NCBI GenBank assembly: GCA_903921455.1
Contig: CAIXPZ010000115.1
Span: 18,745 to 82,744 of the forward strand
Source: an uncultured Verrucomicrobia subdivision 3 bacterium
Lineage (GTDB): Bacteria > Verrucomicrobiota > Verrucomicrobiae > Limisphaerales > UBA11358
Direction of reading: 5' to 3'
Length of the DNA: 64,000 nucleotides
The notes beneath the pieces were generated by a model. That model saw only the letters and a list, made by a program, of their open reading frames with translations, did not search any database and was not told the origin of the DNA. Each line of letters starts with the position of its first letter. Positions within the stretch are counted from its first letter, which is position 1. Position numbers and translations under genes: made by a program. Of the stretch, positions 53,255 through 63,147 are shown piece after piece.

Positions 53255-54343
53255 TCAGCCGACGATACGACCGCCTTCGTTAAGGAAGATTCCCTTGAAA
53301 TTCATTTCCAGCGCCTGCGGGTTGCTGGCTTTGGCCATGGCTTCCTTCTCGGTCACGCGCCCTTCCTTCACCAAGTTAAACAACGACTGGTTGAACGTCA
53401 GCATCCCGTCGTCCGCGCCGGTTTCGATGGCCGCCGTCAATTTATCCAGCCGATTTTCTTCCAACATTTTTTTGATGAGGGGCGAATTAATCATGATCTC
53501 CAGCGCCGGCGTCATCTTATTATCTATGGTCGGCACCATGCGCTGGCAAACCACTCCACGCAATGTGCCAGCAAGCTGGCGGCGCACCTGTTCGCGCTCG
53601 TCCGCCTTGAAGAAGTCCAGAATGCGGGTGATGGACTGCGCCGCCGTGGTCGTGTGCAGGGTGGACAACACCAAGTGCCCGGTGTCCGCCGCGCTCATCG
53701 CCGCGCCAAAGCTGATGGCGTCGCGCATTTCACCGAGCATGATGATATCCGGATCCTGCCGCAAAACGTGCTTGAGGGCATGGTGAAAGGAAACCGTGTC
53801 CAAGCCGACCTCGCGCTGCTCGATGACGGATTGATTGTCCTCGAACACAAACTCAATCGGGTCCTCCAGCGTGATGATATGCTTTTTGAAATTGCTATTG
53901 ATGTGCTCGATCATCGCCGCGAGCGTCGTGGATTTGCCGGAACCGGTTGAACCCGCCACCAGCACGATACCGCGCGGCGATTCGGCAATGGTCTTGATCT
54001 GTTCCAGCAAGCCAAGCTGTTCAAAGCTCGGCACGATGGCTTTCACATGGCGCATCGCCAAAGCCCACTGGCCGCGCTGCTGGAACAGGTTCGTGCGGAA
54101 CCGGCCCACCTCCGGAATAAAATAGGAAAAGTCCACCTCGCGGTCCTCCTCCAGTTTTTTCTTCAAGTGCACCGGGGTGATAACCTCCACAATCTTGTTC
54201 ATCCAGTCCGCCGTCGGATGCGGACACTCGACCGCCACGAGTTCACGGTTGATGCGGAATATCACAGGCGTGGCAATCTTGAGGTGAATGTCCGACGCGC
54301 CGCCATCCACGGCGATTTTGAGAATTTTATTGAAGAGTTCCAT
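53255..54343 (-). CDS. pilT: Type IV pilus retraction ATPase PilT
   Basis: A 362-residue secretion ATPase. Walker A VLVAGSTGSGKSTTLAAM, Asp box ITLEDPIEFVF, Walker B DIIMLGEMRD and His box HLVLSTLHTTTAA are present. It depolymerises type IV pili. ATG 54343 (MELFNKILK) matches the usual N-terminus; the frame upstream runs antisense to the MTA phosphorylase gene and is not used. PilU is the alternative paralogue. Confidence 0.92.
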   Translation of the reverse strand: MELFNKILKIAVDGGASDIHLKIATPVIFRINRELVAVECPHPTADWMNKIVEVITPVHLKKKLEEDREVDFSYFIPEVGRFRTNLFQQRGQWALAMRHVKAIVPSFEQLGLLEQIKTIAESPRGIVLVAGSTGSGKSTTLAAMIEHINSNFKKHIITLEDPIEFVFEDNQSVIEQREVGLDTVSFHHALKHVLRQDPDIIMLGEMRDAISFGAAMSAADTGHLVLSTLHTTTAAQSITRILDFFKADEREQVRRQLAGTLRGVVCQRMVPTIDNKMTPALEIMINSPLIKKMLEENRLDKLTAAIETGADDGMLTFNQSLFNLVKEGRVTEKEAMAKASNPQALEMNFKGIFLNEGGRIVG

Positions 54344-54469
54344 GCGCGCAGAATAATCCAATCCCCGCCAAATGCCAGCCGAGAAAATCAGGCCCACCGG
54401 GTCCGGCGATCCGCAACAGCCGCCAGTTTTTTCGTGTCTTCCGATGGATTCGCAGTTAAAAATCACCCC

Positions 54470-55330
54470 ATGACAAAGCACAAGATCGGCATCATCGGCG
54501 GCACCGGCCTTTACAACATCGAAGGTTTCACCCACCAGAAGTGGGTGAAGGTCAAAACTCCGTTCGGCAAGACCTCCGATGACCTGCTCACCGGCAAGCT
54601 TTCCGGACGCGAGGTCGTTTTCCTCCCCCGCCACGGCCGCGGCCACCGCATTCTGCCCAGCGAACTGAACCACCGCGCCAACATCTGGGCCATGAAAAAA
54701 CTCGGCGTGCAATGGATCATCAGCGTCAGCGCCGTCGGCTCGTTGCAGGAAAAATACCAGCCGTGCGACATCGTTGTGATTGACCAGTTCCTTGATCGCA
54801 CCAAGCAATCGGCCATGCACACCTTCTTCGGACGCGGCATCGTCGCCCATGTCGCATTCGCGGCCCCCGTCAGCGAAGAACTGCGGCAGATTCTTTTGCG
54901 CACCGCCATCGCCGCCGATGCGAACGCGCATGACGGCGGCACTTATGTCTGCATGGAAGGCCCGGCGTTCAGCACCCGCGCCGAATCCCTCGCCAACCAC
55001 GGGGCCGGCCACGATGTCATCGGCATGACCAATCTCGGCGAGGCCAAGTGCGCCCGCGAAGCGGAGATCGCCTATGCCACGCTGGCGATGGCGACCGACT
55101 ACGATTGCTGGAAGGAGGAGGAACACGTCACGCTCGAGATGATCATCGCCAATCTCCACCGCAACGCCGACACGGCGAAGCGAGTCGTCACGCAAGCCAT
55201 CGCGCAGATTCCGGCGGAGCCGAATTGGAAGGCACATTCCGCGCTGAAGAATGCCTTTCTCACCGACAAAAAATTCTGGCCAAAGAAAACCGTGACTGAA
55301 TTGAAGCCGATCCTTGGGAAATATCTGTGA
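54470..55330 (+). CDS. mtnP: S-methyl-5'-thioadenosine phosphorylase
   Basis: A 286-residue enzyme of the PNP/MTAP family: KIGIIGGTGLYNIEGF, phosphate-binding LPRHGRGHRILPSELNHRANIWAMK (in parts), GGTYVCMEGPAFSTRAES and VIGMTNLGEAKCAREAEI are family landmarks. It cleaves MTA to adenine and methylthioribose-1-phosphate in methionine salvage. ATG 54470 fits the MTAP N-terminus. The stop overlaps the next start (GTGA). Confidence 0.93.
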   Translation: MTKHKIGIIGGTGLYNIEGFTHQKWVKVKTPFGKTSDDLLTGKLSGREVVFLPRHGRGHRILPSELNHRANIWAMKKLGVQWIISVSAVGSLQEKYQPCDIVVIDQFLDRTKQSAMHTFFGRGIVAHVAFAAPVSEELRQILLRTAIAADANAHDGGTYVCMEGPAFSTRAESLANHGAGHDVIGMTNLGEAKCAREAEIAYATLAMATDYDCWKEEEHVTLEMIIANLHRNADTAKRVVTQAIAQIPAEPNWKAHSALKNAFLTDKKFWPKKTVTELKPILGKYL

Positions 55331-55806
55331 ACAAGCGCGCCATCATCCAAAAGATAACCGCCAAACTCGTCGCCGAGCTGGAAGTCTATTTCCGCGCCGC
55401 GCAGTTTTCCCGCGCCGAGGCCACGCATGAATCCAACAAGGCTGAAAATAAATACGACACGCGCGGCCTAGAGGCGTCCTACCTGGCCCGCGGCCAATCC
55501 AAGCAGGCGGCGGAACTCGAAGCCGCCATCGCCGAGTATGCAAAGCTGGGCGTGCGCAAGTTTGCGGCGGACGAGGCCATCGCCGTAGGCGCGCTGGTGG
55601 AGCTGGAACATGGCGGCGAAAGTTCGTATTACTTCCTCGGCCCGCGCGCGGGCGGCACGGAAGTGATCCACGACAAAACAGAAGTTCTCGTCATCACCCC
55701 ACAATCACCGTTGGGAGAGCAGCTCATGGGTAAAAAAACCGGCGATCAGCCGCAACTCAACTTCGGCGGCACCCAGCAGCCAGCAAGGATCCGATCGGTC
55801 GCGTAA
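55327..55806 (+). CDS. GreA/GreB-like C-terminal domain protein
   Basis: A 159-residue protein. The N-terminal half is a helical region (LVAELEVYFRAAQFSRAEATH); the C-terminal half (about 85-140: VGALVELEHGGESSYYFLGP, TPQSPLGEQLMGKKTGD) is the FKBP-like GreA/GreB domain. GTG start at 55327 overlaps the mtnP stop by 4 bp. It may act on RNA polymerase secondary channel, but no acidic tip pair is obvious. Confidence 0.7.
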   Translation: MNKRAIIQKITAKLVAELEVYFRAAQFSRAEATHESNKAENKYDTRGLEASYLARGQSKQAAELEAAIAEYAKLGVRKFAADEAIAVGALVELEHGGESSYYFLGPRAGGTEVIHDKTEVLVITPQSPLGEQLMGKKTGDQPQLNFGGTQQPARIRSVA

Positions 55807-55921
55807 AGGCGATGACAAACCGGTTTTTCCGAAGCGTGATTCGAAGTTTGGTCAGGGCTTGTGATTTTTCAAAACCTGACGCAAAATGGGAAAAGAACAC
55901 CCTAAATGAATCCGGCACGCC

Positions 55922-56371
55922 ATGAGTGAACCCGCGCCAACACCGCGCGCTAAGAAATTGCGCATCGTCCTACTGGATGACGAGAAGTATATGCTCCAGC
56001 TTCTGGAGATGTATCTCCGGGAATGGTTTAAACAGGTGGATTTGCTCCAGTTTCAAAATGGCGACCATGCCTGGCAGGAATTATTGCAGACGGAACCTGA
56101 TCTGTTCATCACCGACTGGCGACATCCCGGGCTGGATGGCGGCGAATTGCTGCGGAAACTCGCAGAAAAACCGTTAAAAATTCCGGTGCTGATGCTCACC
56201 GCACACGACAAGAATTGCGTTGATGAATTCGCCGCTTCGGGGCTCAAAATCGTTTTTCTGCAAAAACCCTTCGGCGTGGTCCAATTCTGGCGAACGCTCG
56301 ACAGCCTGATCGGCCCTTGTGACAAGCCCCCGCGCCTGCCCAAATATGTCAGCAAGCACGAACCGGATTGA
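55922..56371 (+). CDS. Single-domain response regulator
   Basis: A 149-residue stand-alone receiver. VLLDDEKY holds the acid pair, ITDWRHPGLDG the phosphoacceptor Asp, MLTA the Thr switch and LQKPF the Lys. There is no output domain, so it relays phosphate or acts by binding. Contrast with the degenerate receiver in the island at 22978. Confidence 0.88.
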   Translation: MSEPAPTPRAKKLRIVLLDDEKYMLQLLEMYLREWFKQVDLLQFQNGDHAWQELLQTEPDLFITDWRHPGLDGGELLRKLAEKPLKIPVLMLTAHDKNCVDEFAASGLKIVFLQKPFGVVQFWRTLDSLIGPCDKPPRLPKYVSKHEPD

Positions 56372-56457
56372 AGCCGGAGCCAGCCACATTTCAGGTCAGC
56401 GCCGACACGAGGCTGCTTAACCCCAGGCAATCGGACCCGGCACCGTCCGCGCATCCG

Positions 56458-58353
56458 TCATCCGGCATTCACCCGGATGGCTTCGAGCGCTTCCCAGCGG
56501 GCGTAGAGCTTCGGGACATCTGTCTTGGCAACCTCGAGGTCATGCGTGAGCTGGTTTACCTGCGCGGCGTGTTTGCGAAAAAATTCCGGATCGGCAAACA
56601 AGCCCTCAATGCGTGCCACCTCGGCTTCCAGCGCATGAATTTGAGCTTCCATGCCATCCAATTCGCGCTGCTCCTTGAAGGAAAGTTTGCGCGGCTTCTT
56701 CGTGGCAGCAGCGGCTTGGGCAAGCGCCGCTGATTTGTTCATCGAGGCAATGACGGCGCTCTGCCGAGACGCCGCCACGGCAGCCTTGTTTTTCTTCTCC
56801 AGATAATAATCGTAGTCGCCGACGCTGTGATGGATTTTGCCATCGCCTTCAAACGCGAGAATATCCGTGCAGACCCGATTCAGAAAGTAGCGGTCATGGC
56901 TGACGACGCACGTCACGCCGGCAAACGCGATGAGCGCCTCCTCCAACACGCGCAGGGTTGGCAGATCCAAATCATTCGTCGGCTCGTCGAGAATCAGGAA
57001 GTTGCCGCCGCTCTTCAAAATCTTTGCCAGCAACAAGCGGCTGCGCTCGCCGCCGCTCAACTTTTTCACCTGCGTCATGATGCGGTCGTCGGCGAACAGG
57101 AAGCGCTTGAGATAGGAGCGCACGGAGAGCTTCACCTCACCCCATTGCACGAACTCCGTGCCGTCGGCCACCTCGTCGAGGACGGTGCGCTCCTCGTTCA
57201 TGTGCAGCCGGCCCTGGTCCACGTAATTAAATTTCGTGAGCTGGCCAATTTTGACCGCGCCTTCGGTTGGCGCGAGCTGGCCGATGACGATCTTAAGCAG
57301 CGTGGATTTGCCGAGGCCGTTCCGCCCGCAAATCCCGACGCGCTTGCCGTTCTCGAAGGTAAAGTTGAAACCGGAGAACAATTTCTTCCCGCCCAGTGCC
57401 ATGCCCAGATTGCTGACCTCGACAGTGCGGTTGCCGAGCTGCGGCGGCGGCGGGATGCAGAGCTCCACGTCCTCCTCAATGACCGGACCGTCCTTGGCAG
57501 CCTCGTCGTAGTAACGCTCGAAGCGGTCTTTCTGCTTGCTGCGTTGCGCGCGCGGGCCTTGGCGCACCCACGCGAGCTCCTTCTTCAGGAACATCTGGCG
57601 CTTGTGCTCGATAGTCGCGTCGGCCTCCTGCCGTTCCGACTTGGCCAGCAGATAGTCGGTGTAGTTGCCGGCGTGCGAAAAGAACTTGCCATTGGACAGC
57701 TCAAGAATGGTTCCGGCGACACGGTCCAGAAAATAGCGGTCATGCGTGACGACCAGAAACGCGCCGCTGAACGATTCCAAAAATTCGGCGACCCACTCGA
57801 TGGATTCGGGGTCGAGATGGTTCGTGGGCTCGTCGAGCATCAAGAAATCCGGCTGCGAGACGATCGCGCGCGCCATCGCCACGCGGCGCTTCTCGCCGCC
57901 GGACAACGACTCGACGCGCCGGTCGGCGGCGGGACAGTTCAGGTGCGCGAGCGCAATCTCAATGCGCCGTTCCACGGTCCAGCCGTCGAGCGCGTGGATG
58001 CGTCGCTCGAGCTCCTCATGCCGCGGGGAGTCGTGCGGCAGCGATTCAAATTCCGCGATCAGCTTGAAGACGTGCTGCGCGCCGTCGCGGACGTTGTCGT
58101 GCACATTCTTCGTCGCATCCAGCATGAAATCCTGCGGCAGATAGCTGGCCACGAGACCGCGCGCGCGATCCACCTCGCCGCTATCGGGCGCCTGCAGGCC
58201 GGCGAGGATTTTCAGGAAGGTGGTCTTGCCGCACCCGTTGCGCCCGACGAGGCCGATGCGGTCGCCGTCCTGAATACCGAGCGTGATGTCGTCGAGCACC
58301 GTGCGCTCGTTGTAGCGCACGGAGACTTCGGAGGCGGAAATGAGAGTGGGCAT
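56458..58353 (-). CDS. uup: ABC-F ATPase Uup
   Basis: A 631-residue protein with two ABC domains and no membrane segments. Walker A GLVGRNGCGKTTFLK and GICGRNGLGKSTLLK, signatures ESLSGGEKRRVAMARA and KLSGGERSRLLLAK, and Walker B FLMLDEPTNHLD and FLILDEPTNDLD are present. The C-terminal coiled coil (about 545-631, LDGMEAQIHALEAEVARIEG) is the Uup DNA/ribosome-interacting tail. It acts on ribosomes. Confidence 0.92.
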   Translation of the reverse strand: MPTLISASEVSVRYNERTVLDDITLGIQDGDRIGLVGRNGCGKTTFLKILAGLQAPDSGEVDRARGLVASYLPQDFMLDATKNVHDNVRDGAQHVFKLIAEFESLPHDSPRHEELERRIHALDGWTVERRIEIALAHLNCPAADRRVESLSGGEKRRVAMARAIVSQPDFLMLDEPTNHLDPESIEWVAEFLESFSGAFLVVTHDRYFLDRVAGTILELSNGKFFSHAGNYTDYLLAKSERQEADATIEHKRQMFLKKELAWVRQGPRAQRSKQKDRFERYYDEAAKDGPVIEEDVELCIPPPPQLGNRTVEVSNLGMALGGKKLFSGFNFTFENGKRVGICGRNGLGKSTLLKIVIGQLAPTEGAVKIGQLTKFNYVDQGRLHMNEERTVLDEVADGTEFVQWGEVKLSVRSYLKRFLFADDRIMTQVKKLSGGERSRLLLAKILKSGGNFLILDEPTNDLDLPTLRVLEEALIAFAGVTCVVSHDRYFLNRVCTDILAFEGDGKIHHSVGDYDYYLEKKNKAAVAASRQSAVIASMNKSAALAQAAAATKKPRKLSFKEQRELDGMEAQIHALEAEVARIEGLFADPEFFRKHAAQVNQLTHDLEVAKTDVPKLYARWEALEAIRVNAG

Positions 58354-58612
58354 ATCAGTGACGAATGGCGAATCAGAAATTCCGGATGAACTCCGAACTC
58401 CAGATGGCGGTGGCGACGTATGAATTGAATATCACAGGAGCACGAACGGTAGCAGAGATTTGACAGCGAACAAGAAGGGAACTGACACAGCGAGGCACCC
58501 GCACCGGCCGGGCCCCCAAAGTTTTTAAGGGTTTTATCTTGAAATATTTCCCGGTTGCATAAAACCATCTACTCATGTCCCCGGACCGGGAAAACCAAGC
58601 ATCATATTTACC

Positions 58613-61390
58613 ATGAACTCCCCCAAGACCCGCCTGTTCCTTGTTTGCCTCGCCGTCCGGCTGTTCCAAACCGCTACCGCCGGCGAGGCCTATTTCAACG
58701 TCCCGATTTCCTCGCTCCCATTAACCGAGGGTAAACGGCCATCCGGCGGGCCCCCCTCCGGCCGGCATTGGCAGATGCGGTCGATCCTGCAGCCTTACGC
58801 CGTGCTCGACAGCCCGGGCGAAGCCTACGTCAGCGGCAATGCCGCCTCGCCATGGCAAGACCCGACCAGCCGCGGGTTGAGCCAGAACCTTTGCATCAGC
58901 GCACCCGAAGGCCAAGAGATCACCGGCCGTCTCTTCCTGCCGAAAAGCGACTTGAGCGGCATGGTGCCGGTGCGGTTCAAAATCGCCGCGACGAACGCGA
59001 CCCCGCAGGCCCGGACGGATTTTTTGGCGGCGAAGGAACAATTTTATCGCGCACTGCTGGACCGGCAAATCGCGGGCGGCGCATGGTTCCGCCATCAGCT
59101 CGAACTCCTCGCCAAGGCGCGCGGCACGAGCAACAGTCTGCCCAACAATCCCCGGGCAGACTGGAACCGCAGCCGACCGTCGGAACTGGAAGACACCTTC
59201 GAGCTGTTCAGCGGCGGACGCGCGTTAAGCGAAAATCTGCAGCTCGACCGCGCGATGGCGCTGCGCAACGGCACCAACGGCGAGGTCGCACTGACCAACC
59301 TGGCCGGCATCACCGTGCGGGCGATGGACTGGAAGCCGCTGCTCGCCGCCGCCAGGCCGGAATTGGATCCACTCGCATCGTTCATTCCCGCCGACCAGCA
59401 CGCGCTGTTCTTCCCGTCGTTCCAGGCGCTCGGGGACATGACCGACGAGGCCGACGCGAACGGCACGCCGGTGCTGCAATTTTTCGAGCCGCGCGCCGAG
59501 GATACCGGCACACGCGACCGCTACCAGAGGCAGCTTTGCCTCGGCCTCAACGACCTCTCACGATTGCTCGGCCCGCAGGTCATCGCCAGCGCGGCGTTCA
59601 CCGGCGCGGATCCGTTTCTGCGGGTCGGCGCGGATGTGGCCGTGCTATTCGAGGCAAAAAACCTGGCGCTGCTGCAGGCGAGCATCGCGGCCCGGCAGGC
59701 CGCCGCCCGCGCAATCAATCCCGGCGCGCAGGACGTAAGCGGCAACATCGAGGGGGCTCCTTTCACGGCCGTGGTATCGCCGGATCGCGCGGTCAGCTCC
59801 TACATGGCGTCGGTGTCCAACGTGGTCTTCGTCACCAACTCGCGGAAACAGCTGGAAACCTTGCTGCGCACGGCGCTCGGCCGGCAGCCGGCGCTGAATA
59901 CGCAAGAGGAATACGTTTACTTCCGCCAGCTTTATCCCCGAAGCGACAAGAGCGAGACCGCCTTGCTTGTGCTGAGCGACGCAGCCATCCGCCGCTGGTG
60001 CGGCCCGCAATGGCGCATCAGCGATTCCCGCCGCACCCGTGCCGCCGCCGTGCTGGCGGATTTGCAGGCAAGCCAGGTTGATAATTTGGCAAGCGGCAAG
60101 ACCGGCGGAGCCGTCGCGCAATCCGCCTATCCGGCACCCGATCTCGGCAAGCTGGAACTCACCGCCGCCGGCGTGTCTTCCGCCATCTATGGCTCGCTGG
60201 ATTTCATGACACCCATATCGGAGCTTCCACTCGCCACGGTCACCGCCGAGGAGGCCGACGCCTATGGCCGCTGGCGCGACAGTTATCAGAACAACTGGTC
60301 GCAGTTTTTCGACCCCATCGCCGTGCGGTTTTCCGTTGCGAAAGAACGCCTCGGCGCCGAACTTACGGTTATGCCGCTGATCCTGGGCTCGCGTTACAAT
60401 TCCTTCATCGGCTTCACCACCGGCGCCAAGTTAGCCCCGAACGCCGGCGACCCACACACCAACGCCCTGGCCCGTCTCGCGCTGGCGGTGAACAGCCAGT
60501 CGCAGCCGGTGCAGGAGGCGGGGAATTTTGTCGGCAACATGGCGCCCGGTTTAAAGGCGAATTTTTTGAGCTGGCTCGGCCAGTCCATCACATTTTATGC
60601 CGACGAAGACCCGTTCTGGGCCGACCTCGCCACCGCGACGAACACCGACCAGTTCATGCAACAATCGATAGGTCGGCTGCCCGTCGCGCTGTATTGCGAG
60701 GTGAAGAACCCACTGGGAGTCGCGGCATTCCTCACGGCGGTTCATGCATTCGTGGACCAATCTGCGCCGCAGATGACCAGCTGGGCCAACCTAGAATATC
60801 AAGGCCGGCCCTACGTCAAAATCACCCAGTCCCAGTCGGCAGCCGAATCCGGGCCGGACGCCAACTGGTCCGTTTATTACGCCGTCACCGGCCATTCGCT
60901 AACCGTGACCTTGAGCGAAAATTTGTTGAAACGGGCTCTGGACCGACAAATCGCCCCGGGCACGACCAACGCGCCGGCCAGGATAAACGCCAAACCGTGG
61001 CTGGGCCAAAGCCTGGGTTTACAGATGCAGAATAAATTCATGGATATGCTGCTGAAAGTGATGTCGGACAGTTATCAGGAGAACCAGCAGCGACTCGCAT
61101 GGAACAACCTGCCCATTCTCAACGAATGGAAACGGCTTTATCCCGACCGTGATCCGGTAAAACTGCACGAGCAGCTCTGGGGCATGAAACTCCTCTGCCC
61201 CGGCGGCGGCAGTTATGTGTGGAACGATTCGTGGCATACGATGGAATCCACCGTCTTCGGCCATCCCGGCCAGCCCAAGACCAACCCCGCTGGCCCGTTT
61301 CCAGGCCTGACCGGCGTGAACCTCGGCCTCACGTTTGAAAACGATGGTTTGTCCGCCAAAGGAATCGTGGAACGAAGCGTAAAAAAATAA
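58613..61390 (+). CDS. Large secreted protein of unknown function
   Basis: A 925-residue protein with a signal peptide (1-24). It is mixed alpha/beta, with segments such as ALFFPSFQALGDMTDEAD, NVVFVTNSRKQLETLL and LTVTLSENLLKRALDR. I do not recognise a domain, though the alternation resembles the DUF3352-type chaperone-like proteins. It converges on prfC with the stops adjacent. A 259-bp divergent promoter region separates it from uup. Confidence 0.75.
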   Translation: MNSPKTRLFLVCLAVRLFQTATAGEAYFNVPISSLPLTEGKRPSGGPPSGRHWQMRSILQPYAVLDSPGEAYVSGNAASPWQDPTSRGLSQNLCISAPEGQEITGRLFLPKSDLSGMVPVRFKIAATNATPQARTDFLAAKEQFYRALLDRQIAGGAWFRHQLELLAKARGTSNSLPNNPRADWNRSRPSELEDTFELFSGGRALSENLQLDRAMALRNGTNGEVALTNLAGITVRAMDWKPLLAAARPELDPLASFIPADQHALFFPSFQALGDMTDEADANGTPVLQFFEPRAEDTGTRDRYQRQLCLGLNDLSRLLGPQVIASAAFTGADPFLRVGADVAVLFEAKNLALLQASIAARQAAARAINPGAQDVSGNIEGAPFTAVVSPDRAVSSYMASVSNVVFVTNSRKQLETLLRTALGRQPALNTQEEYVYFRQLYPRSDKSETALLVLSDAAIRRWCGPQWRISDSRRTRAAAVLADLQASQVDNLASGKTGGAVAQSAYPAPDLGKLELTAAGVSSAIYGSLDFMTPISELPLATVTAEEADAYGRWRDSYQNNWSQFFDPIAVRFSVAKERLGAELTVMPLILGSRYNSFIGFTTGAKLAPNAGDPHTNALARLALAVNSQSQPVQEAGNFVGNMAPGLKANFLSWLGQSITFYADEDPFWADLATATNTDQFMQQSIGRLPVALYCEVKNPLGVAAFLTAVHAFVDQSAPQMTSWANLEYQGRPYVKITQSQSAAESGPDANWSVYYAVTGHSLTVTLSENLLKRALDRQIAPGTTNAPARINAKPWLGQSLGLQMQNKFMDMLLKVMSDSYQENQQRLAWNNLPILNEWKRLYPDRDPVKLHEQLWGMKLLCPGGGSYVWNDSWHTMESTVFGHPGQPKTNPAGPFPGLTGVNLGLTFENDGLSAKGIVERSVKK

Positions 61391-63001
61391 TTATTCCCGC
61401 GCCGTCTGCGCGGGCTGGGCCGAGAGCGGCGTGTTCTTGTTGGTCTCGCCGAAATAATTCGCCGACCACTCGTTCTGAAACAGGATGACCGGATTTTTGC
61501 CAAGGTCGTAAGCGAGCTTCGCGCCAGTCGGCAGCGATAGCGCATCCAAAGCATCTTCCGAGATGTCGGTCGGCAACCAACGAACGACACTCCAAGGTGC
61601 GGCTTCGAGACGGGATTCCGCACCGTATTCGCTTTCGAGCCGGAACTGCACGACTTCAAACTGCAACGGACCGACCGCGGCGAGCAGCGGCGTTTTGATG
61701 GAGGAATTGCGAAGATAGAGCGCCTGGATGACGCCTTCCTGCAACAACTGGTCGAGACCCTGGCGAAATTGTTTATATTTCCCCGTATTTGGATTATGCA
61801 GATACGAAAACGCCTCCGGCGTAAAACGCGGGATTTCCTTGTAGAGAATTTGTGGATCCGTCGTCAGCGTATCCCCGATACCAAAGCTGTCGTGGCCGAC
61901 CAAGCCGATGACGTCGCCCGGATACGCCTCATCCACGGTCTCCCGCTCGTTGCCGAACAGCTTGTGGGAACTGGAGAGGCGCACTTTTTTTTCCGAACGC
62001 GAGTGGTGCACGGTCATGTCGCGGTCAAATTTGCCGGAACAGACGCGGATGAAGGCGATGCGGTCGCGGTGCTTCGGATCCATGTTCGCCTGGATCTTGA
62101 AGATGAACCCGGAGAAGGCCGGATTTTCCGGCGCAATCTCGATGCCGCCCATCACGCGGGATTTGGGCGCCGGTGAATGTTTTAAAAATCCATCCAACAG
62201 GAGCTGCACACCGAAATTGTTCACGCCGCTGCCGAAAAAGACCGGCGTGGTTTTACCGGCGAGCACGGCAGCCTCGTCAAATGCTTCGCCGGCGTGTTCG
62301 AGCATTTCCAATTCTTCGAGCGCCTTATGGAAGTCCGCCTCGTTCAAATTCCCGCGCACGGCGGGATCATGCAGACCGCCGACAGAAACGGGCGCGCGGT
62401 ATTTGCCGCCCACGACGCGCTCAAACGTGTGCATCGTCTTGGTCTGGCGATCATAAACCCCTTGAAATTCCGGGCCGTTGCCAATCGGCCAGTTCACCGG
62501 AAACGCGCCGATGCCAAGCACACGCTCCAATTCATCGAGCAGCTCCAGCGGATTTTTCATGGGCCGGTCGCACTTGTTCATGAACGTGAAAATCGGCACA
62601 CCCCGCTGACGACAGACCTCAAAAAGTTTTCGCGTCTGCGGCTCAATGCCTTTGGCAGAATCAATCACCATCACGACCGAATCCACGGCCGTGAGCACGC
62701 GGTAGGTGTCCTCGGAAAAATCCTTATGGCCGGGCGTATCAAGGAGGTTGATACGGTAGCCGTCATAATCAAACTGAAGCACAGTGGAGCTGATGGAGAT
62801 GCCGCGTTTTTTTTCCAGCTCCATCCAGTCGGAGGTGGTGGCGCGCTGATTTTTGCGCGCGGTCACCGAGCCGGCGAGTTGCACCGCCCCACCGTAAAGC
62901 AGCAATTTTTCGGTCAACGTGGTTTTACCCGCGTCGGGATGCGAAATAATGGCGAACGTGCGCCGCCGCTGGATTTCTTTGGCAATGCTCACAAAGGTCA
63001 T
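61391..63001 (-). CDS. prfC: Peptide chain release factor 3
   Basis: A 536-residue GTPase. G1 SHPDAGKTTLTEK, switch/G3 DTPGHKDFSEDTYR, G4 FMNKCDRP and the RF3-specific VELEYGAESRLE-like segment (LESEYGAESRLEAAPWSVVRWL) are visible. It recycles RF1/RF2 from the ribosome. ATG 63001 (MTFVSIAKEIQRRRTF) is the canonical start; the open frame to 63133 has no family match. Confidence 0.94.
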   Translation of the reverse strand: MTFVSIAKEIQRRRTFAIISHPDAGKTTLTEKLLLYGGAVQLAGSVTARKNQRATTSDWMELEKKRGISISSTVLQFDYDGYRINLLDTPGHKDFSEDTYRVLTAVDSVVMVIDSAKGIEPQTRKLFEVCRQRGVPIFTFMNKCDRPMKNPLELLDELERVLGIGAFPVNWPIGNGPEFQGVYDRQTKTMHTFERVVGGKYRAPVSVGGLHDPAVRGNLNEADFHKALEELEMLEHAGEAFDEAAVLAGKTTPVFFGSGVNNFGVQLLLDGFLKHSPAPKSRVMGGIEIAPENPAFSGFIFKIQANMDPKHRDRIAFIRVCSGKFDRDMTVHHSRSEKKVRLSSSHKLFGNERETVDEAYPGDVIGLVGHDSFGIGDTLTTDPQILYKEIPRFTPEAFSYLHNPNTGKYKQFRQGLDQLLQEGVIQALYLRNSSIKTPLLAAVGPLQFEVVQFRLESEYGAESRLEAAPWSVVRWLPTDISEDALDALSLPTGAKLAYDLGKNPVILFQNEWSANYFGETNKNTPLSAQPAQTARE

Positions 63002-63147
63002 CAAGATTAGCAGAGAAAATCCCGCCGACAAGCCGGGATGCGGGAAAGCGGCAAGCGAGGATGGAGGATCGAGGATAGCGGGGGGCAAGCGAAGATCCTG
63101 ACGGCAGAAAGTCGCAAAACCAACCCGGCTCAATCAACTGGCACAGC

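Noticed and set aside
54344..55237. N-terminal extension of pilT through the mtnP region
   Set aside because: PilT starts at MELFNK; the extension is antisense to the MTA phosphorylase.
56827..58389. 520-codon frame opposite uup
   Set aside because: Antisense shadow; the minus strand carries both ABC cassettes.
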